Below, one piece after another: positions 24,050-35,036 of a DNA stretch of 64,000 nt; the stretch's first letter is position 1; each line of letters opens with the position of its first letter. A program made the position numbers and the translations under genes. The notes under the pieces were generated by a model. That model did no database searches. It had not been told where the DNA came from and saw only the letters and a list, made by a program, of their open reading frames with translations. This stretch comes from Apostichopus japonicus (lineage: Eukaryota > Echinodermata > Holothuroidea > Aspidochirotida > Stichopodidae): contig NC_092573.1 in assembly GCF_037975245.1 (NCBI RefSeq), forward strand, positions 19,815,265-19,879,264, in the 5' to 3' direction.

Positions 24050-26760
24050 GATAAAATATGGCGTCAAATGCGGCCTAGCCCTAATGTTAATGTTTTAGCT
24101 ACAGTACTAAAGTGCACAACAGTAATTGTTAACGCAGTACTGTACATGTATCACGTAAGGCACTGCCAAATCACATACACATGTGTATTTTGTAGCATAA
24201 CTAATTATATATGCCAAACGGGTGGGTTGGGACAGGCTAAAGAACAATATTTAAAGATATTGGCATCGTTATGTTACCAATCCTAGCCTAGCCTAGCCTA
24301 GGAGTAGGAGCGCAACAATACAAATGACAGACTGACTATACTTTATACTAATATTGAAAAAACATTGTTGGTAAGTTGAGTTTCTAGTGAATTTTGGGCA
24401 TAACAATAGTTGACACTGCATTTAGTTTGTACGACGGAACCTTATTTTGGTCTTAAATATTTAATCTGTAGTCTTGAAAAACGTTGTTTTCGACATGAAG
24501 CATGAACCTCGGTCTCAATGGTACATCCCTCACAGGCCTATAGGTTTCCTAAATCTGGCCATACTATATAAGCCAAGAGCTACAACTACCAGCAGCACAT
24601 ACAGTAATTAAATGATTGCAGGTTGGATCACTATTCTGCTCCAACGCTCGCTTCCCATCTGAGAGCACTAAGCAAATTTTACTAATCGTAAACCGTTCTA
24701 AGTGTTCCCCGCGGTTAGCAGCAGCAAAAGACGAAAGACCAACCCACAAAAGAACGATAAAAACATTTAAAAACAGAAGAGAAACTGAAAAGTAAAGGAA
24801 AAAGCCTTCTGACAAATATGAAACTAGACGGAGATGGAAGGTCTTTTATTTGATGTCTAGTGTCATATTTTAACCACAAAGGAGCGGCAAATTTAATGAA
24901 GCCAGACAAATTTGACAAGCAAAGGACAGGTGATTGACATATCAAAATTGTAATTAACGAGTGATTTTATAGAAATACGATGTTACTAGATCCCGACTGT
25001 CAGAAACTCAAGGTTTAGTTTCGTGTACCTGTCTTCGCGGGAAGCCACGTTCTCTGCAATTTATACCGGGTCACCATATATAGCCATGATTAATCATACG
25101 ATTGAAAGATTTTTATGTTTCTTCGAATTTATTTCGAGCAGCTGTCCGAGTTGATTTGAAAAATCCGTAAAAGTCACATTGCATATCAAATTCATTAGCT
25201 CGGATGTAGTCAATATGTCATGCTACTGTATATTTCAATCATGCATGACGTGAAAAGTAAAAAAATAACAGTGAAAATTTGGAGCTTTTTGCCTTTTTTC
25301 TTGCATTATAAGATTAACTGTGATATATAAAATGTAACAAAAGTTTGGTGGATTGAATGGACTCGTTGATGAATTGATGAATACACAGGTCTACTTGGTT
25401 GCTAAAAACATAGGAGGGTGTCTTAAAGTGATAGTTCAGTGACAGAAAATGTGACTTTTATATGGAAAAGAAATATATTCCATCTTGTTAAAGCTGAAAA
25501 CCCATTCTAAATATATATGTTCTCACTATATGGTTGATTGAATGTAATTTATCTTGACTGGTTAAAGCCCTCGATTCTTCCCTGGGTTGGAATAATGCAA
25601 AAATTCATCATGCAAATGTTCTTAAAAAAAGCTTTAATTCCACTTTTTATAATGTTCTGGTTGATTGATCTCGACCAATCTTGATAAATTTGGAATCTTT
25701 ACTTTAGCTGTCAGATAGGTTCTATGTATTAAGAATTTAATAAAATGTAACTGTTTTACCTAGAAATAATATTAATGTTACTATTTCTCTCTGCCTAGAA
25801 TGAGTTACTGTAAATTGCTGTGATAACATCATTCAATCTGTTGTTGCCAGATGCAAAAACAAAACACCGCAAGATTTCTAAAATTTCACATCATATTTTT
25901 TTTAAATTTATTTTACGTAATATTACCATTTTATAATCTCTTGTTTGTTATAACCTCTTATTGTACTTTTATAACCTCCTATTGTTTTTTTTTATATTCT
26001 CCTATTGTATTTTTAATAACCTCTTATTGTTTGTTTACTTTTATTGTATTGGTATTTTAGGAAAAATTTTTATTAGGTTATTATTTGTTTTCACTGTATT
26101 TATTTCCTTTTTATTGTTTTTTTTTTGTGAAGCGCTTTGATGCTTTTTGTGATTTAGCACTATATAAATTACATATTTATTATATTTTATGATTATGATT
26201 ATTATTATTATTATTATCTTCATTATGCAAAATGCTATGAGGATGTGGCTTTGACCTAGACACATGTAGAAAATTTCCATCAACTGTTTTTGTAAGCAGT
26301 ACAACCTCAGCTACCGGAATATCCATGCAATAATTTCAGCAATTGCCACCTTATATTTTGCAAAATTCTTCATTAGTTTGATATAACCGTGGAAGAAATG
26401 CACTAAGCTGCTTCAAAGCTGCTGAAGTTTAATTGCTTTGAACCACACATGTGGGGATGGGGGGGGGGGGGGGGTTAACTGGATTTAAAGCACAATACTA
26501 CAATTGTTTACTGATAAACAAATACTACTTGATATTCAATTTGTGTTACATCAGAAAGTTAATGACTCCCTAATTTATTAATAAATATTAGAATATAAAT
26601 ATAATAAATAATTAATAATTATTTTTTAAATTAATTAATTAATATTAAAAAATTACAACCACAAAGATCTCTTAGTACTATTATTAAAGGGGTACATCCA
26701 AATTTCTGTGTGAATATTTAATATGTGGTTTGGTAAGAGTAACTGATTGGGTACAATTGG
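24050..26760. other. No gene seen
   Basis: Holds (CCTAG)n near 24284-24300, iterated CTCTTATTGT motifs near 25945-26040 and a poly(G) run at 26458-26474. Open frames are low complexity. Confidence 0.55.
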
Positions 26761-26764
26761 GTAC

Positions 26765-27215
26765 TGATTGTAATCATACTTGTACTCACACATGTACACA
26801 TACTGGTACTCATACCTGTACACACGTTTGTACTCACACCTATTATAATCATATTAGTACTCATACTTGTACACATGCTTGTACTCATACATATATACTT
26901 ATACTTGAAAAACATACTGGTACTCATACCTGTACACACGTTTGTACTCACACCTATTATAATCATATTAGTACTAATACTTGTACACATATTTGTCCTC
27001 ATACCTGTACTTATACTTGTACACATACTGGTACTCATACCTGTACACACATTAACTCACACCTATAATCATATTAGTACTCATACTTGTACACATGCTT
27101 GTACTCATATCTGTACTTATACTTATACACATACTGGTACTCATACCTATAATCATATTAGTACTCATACTTGTACTTATAGTTGTACACATCCTCGTAC
27201 ACAGTTCTGTACTTG
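26765..27215. repeat. Minisatellite of GTACTCATAC / TTGTACACA units
   Basis: Degenerate 12-18-bp units, with a higher-order unit of about 55 bp (CACACCTATTATAATCATAT then TAGTAC) seen three to four times. Open frames such as THTCTHTGTH are products of the repeat. Confidence 0.85.
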
Positions 27216-27829
27216 TACTTCAATTCTACCATATCATTTATAAACTACACCTCTCATGTATATCCAGAGTGTGCAGGTGACATTGAATACCCCTACTGTG
27301 TGTGAAACAAGCATTTCTCGAAAAATCAAAATTCTTGTTTTATGAAGCAATCCTACTGATCTGTATTAGTTACCGTCATATCTTCTCGTAATCTGTCCTG
27401 CTTTTATATCATCCACTTATCTTCGCCTGACAACAACATACCTCAAGAGAAAGTATCACAACACTGCAATTAAAATCTAATCATTTGGGTCTTAAAGCAG
27501 CAGCCTTTTTGCATATTTTTCAGGGTTTTAGTAGTTTTGGTGAATAGTCTTTTAAAAAAATAAACTCCTAAAGCTGTTTTAAATAGTAATGCGATCGGTT
27601 TTGTATCCTTTATCAAGCTTTTTCTACATTTATTACCTCTAGGGCACGAAATGAAAGAAAAAAGAAGAAGAAAGACAAAAACAAAGAGAACTTAGAATAA
27701 ATGTGATACTTCTAAACGACGACAGTGTCTCCATGCGTCTTTTCCCGTCCAACTCGAGATTACATCACACAGATTTTGTTTTTGGGGCTATGATATATTT
27801 TTGAATTCAAAATGCAACAGAGTTAAAAA

Positions 27830-28135
27830 AGGAGTGTCGCACAGGTTGTCGAGCGATAAGGAAACGTGTTAATAGGTAAACGGATAACAGCGGTCTGAGA
27901 TGGGTACGATTTCCGGTTTGATTCTTTGACGAGATTGATGAAGGTGACCTACATATTGCATCTACACTCCAGGCCGCCCAAGTCCTACATTTCGAATGAT
28001 AAAATACGAAAAGCCTTGCTATTCGCTGCGTTCTCAAAACCACCAGCCGTAGACCCTGTCCCCATAGGCGTAGGAGCCCAAGTTGATTGGGACGGGCTGT
28101 AACGACTTGCCCAAAGAATATAACAAACAATTTTT
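27830..28135 (+). repeat. Possible decayed tRNA-related repeat
   Basis: GTTGTCGAGCGATAAGG could be a decayed A box and CCGGTTTGATTC a decayed B box (27912-27924). Downstream GGGACGGGCTGTAACGACTT suggests an old retroposon. Weak evidence. Confidence 0.3.
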
Positions 28136-28405
28136 GCGCGCTCCGCGCACATTCAACATCGTAATGTGCTTATCATATAGGCATGCATCGGTTATTACAT
28201 CACATGCCATATGCATACAACCATTTGCCGTGTTATTACCCTTCCATATTGGTTATAATTGTTGGGGATGTCGTTACAATTATAATGATAATAATAATAA
28301 TATCAGTTTAACCATTGAAAAACACATTGTAAATTATTTTTCTTTCGGTAGATTTCCGAAAAATTCTCAGATATTGCCCGAATTTTCACCAAAAAAAATT
28401 GGTTG

Positions 28406-28700
28406 GAAGGCTCTGAATCTTCTTTCTCCTATATAAATACTATAGTTTCTGTGTAAGAAAAAACACTGCTATACATCTTTGGACTAGTATAGCAGTTTGC
28501 CCAAGTTTTGCATATATGCATATTGTGATGCTACACTGGATGTGTACATAGTTAAATTTTGAAGGCTCTCAATTTTCTTCCCCTATATAAATACTATAGT
28601 TTCTGTGTTAAAAAAAAAAACATGCTATATGTCTTTGGACTTGCATAGCAAATCGCCCAGTTTTGCATACATGCATTTTATGATGCATTATGAGATAATT
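28406..28700. repeat. 155-bp tandem duplication, diverged
   Basis: GAAGGCTCTGAATCTTC at 28406 and GAAGGCTCTCAATTTTC at 28561 start two copies sharing CTATATAAATACTATAGTTT, TCTTTGGACT and AGTTTTGCATA. Several substitutions and small indels separate them. Confidence 0.75.
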
Positions 28701-30639
28701 TAATCCCTGCCATACCAAGACAGACCCCGTTATTTGTATTGGACTAGAAAGAAAAGGCTCATTTAGACAGAATTAGCTTTTGAAACTTTTAAAATGTTGA
28801 AACAGAAAGTGTGTTCGCGTAGGTGTTAGCTTCTGTCGTCCCTGCTTGTTCTCCGGCATAAAATTGTGGACCTTGCCACCTTTTTCTTCTGAAAGGTAAC
28901 ACAACAATTTTGTTATGTCACATTCTGTAGTTACATCACACAAACTTCTTTTCTGTTCTTCTTTGCTTTGTCTTCTTCTCCTTTATTTTGTCCTTTTTAC
29001 ATTTATTTCTTGTTTAAGTCGGGCTAGTGGGCAATTGCGATGGAGTCCTAAAATTGACAGTGTGTATTGATCTGCCCTCACCAGTACAATACAACATGCC
29101 TTCGCTAATGTTGTCTAATTTTCCAAAGCTGTCTACAAAATTTGACATCTGAACGTGTATTTCTGTATTACTCCCTTTGAAGCTTTTAAACAGAAAATTC
29201 CCAAATCGAGAGCCGGAAATTTCTCTAAATCCGGAGGAAACTTTCCCCCGAGAGATGTACAAAATCAATGGGGACAAACCTCAAACAATTTAAACTACGG
29301 AATTCTAAGGGTTTAGAAAAAAAAGCGAAAAGATAAAGGAGTTTTCAAAAGAAAGGAGGAAAATAAAAATAGTAAGTAAAAAGACAAGCCATATAGAAAT
29401 TTTATTAAAGAAAGCTAAAAACAAAATATTCGACTCTAAAAGGCTCGTCAGCCAGATATTTCAAACGAAAAGCAGATGTTAATCAGTCCACACGCCTTTA
29501 ATTATTTAAATCGTCTTGAGGATTTCTTTGATGAATGCAAGAGATTTACTGAAAGAGAGTTGTGACACGTGCAAGGGATTTGTCGGACTGCATTTCCAAA
29601 CGGATTGGGGACGGAAGAAAAAACAGAAAAGAAACTAGGCCTCAAAGATTAAACGAAATTATTCATGCTTCATAAAAGTTGCAAAAGGTCAATAGGCAAA
29701 ATCTGATATTTTTGACAGAATACTTTTGAATCACCGGTCGGAAATGTATCCAGAAAAAAAAAATCTACAAAGCCAAACTGTTTTATGAGGATGCAGATCG
29801 GTGGGGATGAAGAAAAAACCCAGTAAGTAAAAAAGAAGAAGAAAGGAGAATGCAAAACAGAAATAAAAAAAAAATAAGAAAAAAAACTTAATGTAAAAAC
29901 TCAACTTTAACTGAGCAAAATTTGCATAATTTACAATATATGCTAGATGAATGGAAAGTTAAGAGATGTTTCAAAAGGAAATGCAAGGGAGAGAATCTTG
30001 CTCACAGGAACATCTCAACTCAAAGGAGAATCCAGAAGGTATGAGATATGTGTTCCTTTAAGATATGTGATAAAATCTTACCCTAACAGCTGAGCAAAAC
30101 AAAATGTTCTTGTTATGACGTAGTTAATCAAAGGTATTTACTTTGCATCTAGATATATTAACTTTATACTAAATGCTGCAAGAAATCAAGGATATTTTGT
30201 TCTAACTTAGAGATAGAGAAGATTACTGTGAAAAAAAAACACTAAATACCAATTAATTCTTTTAATTGTAAAGTAAAGGCATTTATTTCAAATTTGTTTT
30301 TTTCGTTAAGAGAATTTCTTTTTGTGGAAACTTATTTTGTAATAGATTTTCCAAATGTTATTGAATTAAACCTAGAAATGAATTGTCATATTTACTTAAA
30401 ATATATATATCTGAAAATGTATCTTAACAATTCCCCCTTTTCCCCATTTTTAATAGTATTGTCCGATTAAGAGAAAACACAGAATGCAAAAATGCATTGT
30501 GGTTTCGATGATGTAACATGATTAAATTTCTTCATGAATCTGATGTAATGTATAGTGAGGGTGTACAATGTACTTGATCTTAGTACTACAGTGAAAAGCA
30601 TTGTGATGTGACAATCAATAAATTAACAATGACACAGGC

Positions 30640-31050
30640 TGTCCTGAAATGACCATGAGGCATCGACCTCAATAACAGGCTTCTTGTACTAAATGTAATA
30701 GATTCATCAACATACTAAATATGAAATCTGTCATTATTGTGTTGAATTATTGTGTAAAACATGGTTTTCACAATTTGACCTCCACCAAAAACAATAGGGG
30801 TCTTGTACTCAATAAAGTACTTCTACACACTAAATATAAGGTCTACCCTTCTCGAGATATTTTGTTTACAAGGCTTTCACAATTTGACCCCTGGTGACCC
30901 CAAATGACCTTTGACCTCCACCAAGAACTATAGGCTCCTTGTACTCCATGTGGTACTTCTCCAAACCACATAAGAAGTTGGTCCAACTTTCCCTTCTTGA
31001 GATATCATGTTTACAAGCTGTGCATCACAAACGCCCACACACATACTGTA
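30640..31050. repeat. Iterated dispersed repeat (GACCTCCACCAAAAAC units)
   Basis: Three related units start near 30665, 30777 and 30913. Each has GACCTC(CACC)AA, then CTTGTACT, a variable part, a GAGATAT or related block and TTTACAAG/TTTTCA. It ends near CATCACAAACGCCCACACAC. Confidence 0.7.
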
Positions 31051-31371
31051 CGCCATCATGAATGCAAAGGTTACGATTATTATCGAAACCCAAAAGGAGT
31101 CTTGCCCAGATGTGCAACTTGTGCGGGTCGAATCTCGTGATAACTCGGCGTTATTTACTCATAGATGTAAGCAATAAATCTAAAAGGTTGCACTGTCGTA
31201 ATAACCTCAGCAGCACAACAATACACATTCTTTATGCTAATTTGGTGAAGTATAGTGCACTTTACAGATTAATGATAAATGGATGATTAGGGGAACCCTC
31301 TTAGATGTTCTTGGTTTATATTATTTAAGAGCTACTTTGCAGATACAGCTTGTTTTTTATGGTTAAAGCAT

Positions 31372-31402
<31 letters not shown>

Positions 31403-34052
31403 CATATATATATAGTTTTAAATTATTATATGGATATATTTTAGACTAGTGATACCATATTTGGAATATATGCGTGTGAAAGATGAACCTATTAGGCAAT
31501 TACAATTCTAAGTAATGAGGGAAAATACAGGAAATGTTCGTTGTTTGAAAACATAACTTTCCTCACTTTCAGAAGAAGGTATTTCCAAACAAACATTTAA
31601 CACTATAATAATCTTGACAAACCTAGTCTGTCTTTGCATTAGCATATCTGGTAAGGGGGAGGGGGGTATGAAGGGGGTATGAATGGGGGATGTGAATGGG
31701 AAGGTGTGAATGGGGATTATGAGGGTGTGAATGTGGAGGATAAGTGTGAGGGGATGTGTATGAAGGGGAAGGCAATGACTGCCGTCGCAAGAACCTTGCT
31801 GGATCAGCACTGCCGTATTAAACAAGGTTGCTAACTATAAGGGCGATCCTGACGATGGCCTGAGATCCATCCTTTGTGACCAGATGCGTCTTCTTTCAAA
31901 AGACGTAATGATACTTAGTTCTTTATTCGGTAAAAGAACCCCTAACTTATGCATTAGCTAAGATATCAAAACGTGAGCTTTCTGATCCACACCCTTTTGG
32001 TCACGAAGACCGGCTTCCTCGAGGAATTAGGGTATGCAGCAGCAACAAGTGTTTAAAATTACCTAGCAACGGGGGGAGGGGGGGACATTTTAAATTTGTG
32101 ATGCATAGCAAGAAAAACAAACATCCAACTTGATATGCAGAAGCAGTAATGCAGAGTACATTAACCAAAAATCGTTTAAAAGGGCCTCCAAATTTGCATA
32201 GACATCTTTCCTTCACAGATTTTATGCATTAGAGTGCATGTGTGTGTTGTATAATTTACCACTAGCCGTACATAGTAATTTAAACTATGAATGTCAGATC
32301 AACAGATTATAAAAAAAACAAGAAAGTCGGTCACTTCTGGTCACTTGACAGCAGTGTAAAAATATCAAATAAAATAAGTATGTATGAAGATGTGTGTTTA
32401 ATAAGAGTAAATACCCCCCTCTCTCCCCCCCCCCCCGCCCTCCTCTTAATGCTACGTGTATTAAGTTTCGGATGCACCTGTATTTCCACTAAGCACCTTT
32501 CTTACATTCTGTTGTAATGACTATGAGACACCTTATTTGTAATCATCTGGCTAATATATTGACCTAAGTTCTGCACAGACACAGCGTAAATACTCTCTTG
32601 CAATCCAATACTCGACGACGTGGGAGTGTTCTCTCCGATTTATTTCTTTTATTTACTTACTTATTATAAAGTTTGCCGGCTAACAGTTACAGTTAGTGTC
32701 TGTTTGTTCGGGGCTGAAGTATAAACTGAAACCAACCTGCATTCGTTTCACTAGGTCACACCTTAGGGCAGCAGCTTTTTTGTACTCTGACCTAGCCTAA
32801 ACAAGCATTTTTATTTTAAATGAACAAACGACGAAAAAAAACTGACTCGGAAATTATAAAAAATATTAAATACTTAAAATGTCCGACTTCCTTGTGAAAT
32901 TCTTTCCCTGCTGTTTCTGGGTTGCATCGAACAAAGGAAACTGGGGCGTTATCCCTGGATTTACGCACCCCTGGCAGAGAACTTGCTACAGTATATAAGG
33001 GAATCACCACCAACCAAGGGCTGGATGACTCAGTTGGTTAGGTCACGTCTTTGAATTCCTTTCTAGCCATAACTTTCTTTGCTCCTTTCCAAGTAATATT
33101 TCGAATTAGATTGAAATTGATCAAACTAAGACACCCTCCTACATATGCCCCACAAAGTGAAGGGTCAACAGGCTAGCGATTAATAAACATTTCATCTGTT
33201 TATCAATATATACTTTTTTTTATATCGCACTGATGTCCCTCTTACCATTATCAATTACAGGTCAGAAGCAAAATCACAAACTTTGCCCAATAAAAATTTC
33301 TTGATAATTACTTCATTCATTTAACTCAAGTTTTGCAATGAATGTTCACTCGTCATGATTTTCGACTGCAAACTGTATACGAGGTTAGTGTATTGAATAC
33401 CATCGAGAAAATTATCAAAATAAACTTCATAGAATAATATTTTGGGAAAATATTTGTAAACCAAAGCACTACTACTGCTCATACTAAGAAAAAAGGATTG
33501 ATTGCTAGGGAAACATGCAATTTGGTTTACTAATGGAATTCATGAGTAACACGTTCAGCCCAGAAGGCACGGAAACGATAAATTGGATGATGCGAGGGAA
33601 AAACGGATATGTTTCAAACAATTCTTAAGTTCATCTGGCCGTCATCTCACTGATTCGCATGAATTCGTTCCGTTCCATTTCAATTTTAGTAATTACACGC
33701 TCTATTAAATAAAATGACATTAAAATAATATTTTTGAGGTATCAAATTTTGGTTGCAGCGGCCGAGCATGGTAATGACATGCTAAGACCTCTTCTTCAAA
33801 GAACATCTTCGCAACCAATTTTCCAGTGAAGCTTTCTGGTTTCATCTTGAAAAATAACACAACTATAAATTGTCACTTTTCTTGGACACAAAATCAGCAT
33901 TGCAAATGGAAGGAAACCTAGCAATTTTGCAAACTAAAATAACAATTTTGTTCAGTTTCGCATAATGTCCCACATCGCAGCTTTTGAGTTTACATCACAT
34001 TCTGTCGGCCTCGTAGTGGACCAATGAGGAAAGGAAAAGTTTACTAAGCATT
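31051..34052. other. No gene seen; expected to contain MRPS27 3' exon(s)
   Basis: The missing MRPS27 C-terminal coding sequence should lie here or further left on the minus strand. I could not identify an exon with a matching phase and convincing sequence. A GT-rich tract on the plus strand lies at 31650-31770. Confidence 0.4.
31374..31425. repeat. (TA)n microsatellite
   Basis: TA-rich alternating tract with AAATATA and CATATA interruptions. Confidence 0.85.
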
Positions 34053-34060
34053 GCCCTAGA

Positions 34061-34586
34061 CCAGGGTTTCCCTAACTTTATCCCCCCACGAACCCCCTGT
34101 GGATGTCAGAGGTGTCCACAAACCCCCAACTTTTCGAGACACAATCTGAGTCATTATTATACTATAATATGCAAAACAGTGCTTCGTAAAGATCAAGTAC
34201 ATAGTGTAATATTGTAATGAAAAAAACAAAAGATGAACAAATATTTATTTGGAAACTTCAAAAGCAGATCAGCTCTTTAACTTCACGACGTACTGTCATG
34301 GGTACACCAACTTCACCAAAGTCATGCGGCCTGTGTCTGTTTCATAATTTGATTATTTATCACATACTGTACACTGTATGGTACTACTTCGGCAACATAT
34401 GTGTATGGAACGCGAAAGGAGTTTGTCGATAGGTACGACTTTTGTACATTACTAAATTATATGATATATCAGATTTTAGTTCAACAAAAAGTACTCTAGT
34501 TTTGACTTTCAGAAATGTCTCACAAACCCTCTGGGATGGACTCACGCACCTCCTGGGGGTTCATGCACCCCAGTTAGGGAACCCCG
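34061..34586 (+). mobile_element. hAT-like MITE, family B copy 2
   Basis: Ends CCAGGGTTTCCCTAACT and, reverse-complemented, CGGGGTTCCCTAACT. Flanked by GCCCTAGA (34053-34060) and GCCCTAGG (34587-34594), 7 of 8 matching. Shares GAACCCCCTGTGGATGTCAG, TCACGACGTACTGTCATG and CCAAAGTCATGCGG with the 16395 copy. No transposase. Confidence 0.75.
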
Positions 34587-34973
34587 GCCCTAGGCAATCT
34601 AAGCCCCCTTCATCCTCCATCCTACCCCTTTGGTCCTAGACTATAACAAATTTAGAGTAAGGTAGCCAAGCCAGAGGGAAAATAAGTCTAGCCTATCAAT
34701 GACAGTCAAACAGGATCTTTCTGCCCTCTTAATATGTGTATGGCTGTATTTCCCGCTCCCGTTTTCATCTTCTCTGCATACGAAAACGGGATGGAAAGGG
34801 GAATATTTACGACCATCAGTACAACGACACGATCCTTAACATTGGTTGTTCAACTTTCAGAGGTTTTATTTCATCACAAATCGTCCCACAAAACTCTGGT
34901 GGATTTTATGAATGCAAAGGAAGAGAAAATGTCCTCTAATAGTACAGGATATCGATGAAGCCCATGAACCTAC

Positions 34974-35036
34974 CTGTATTTTCATCTTAGCGTCCTCCGT
35001 AACGGCAGTCTCCAAAGCTTCCTTCAGATGGTCAAC
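34974..35036 (-). CDS. MRPS27: MRPS27 coding exon 10
   Basis: Residues 313-333, VDHLKEALETAVTEDAKMKI then Q; 63 nt, phase 0-0. Acceptor TTCTCACAG-like, donor GTAGGT. Helical and charged, like the region before the acidic linker of vertebrate MRPS27. One or more further exons should follow at lower coordinates; none could be recognised. Confidence 0.75.

Noticed and set aside
26730-27243. Threonine/cysteine/histidine repeat protein
   Set aside because: The frames are translations of a minisatellite in several phases, with no start context or splice sites.
28770-28896. Minus-strand lysine-rich frame after a good acceptor (EEKGGKVHNF), considered as the terminal MRPS27 exon
   Set aside because: Similar non-coding sequence (ATAACACAAC...TTACATCACA) recurs near 33860-34000, so this looks like a repeat. 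No polyadenylation signal follows closely.
29082-29148. Minus-strand frame with a possible acceptor and donor (GKLDNISEGML), considered as MRPS27 exon 11
   Set aside because: The phase fits, but the resemblance to the conserved GKIESEGLL segment of vertebrate MRPS27 is short and needs a gap. The acidic linker expected before it is absent. Not strong enough to annotate.
32816-33013. Minus-strand open frame considered as an MRPS27 3' exon
   Set aside because: Weak splice sites and no similarity to the charged C-terminal helix of mS27.
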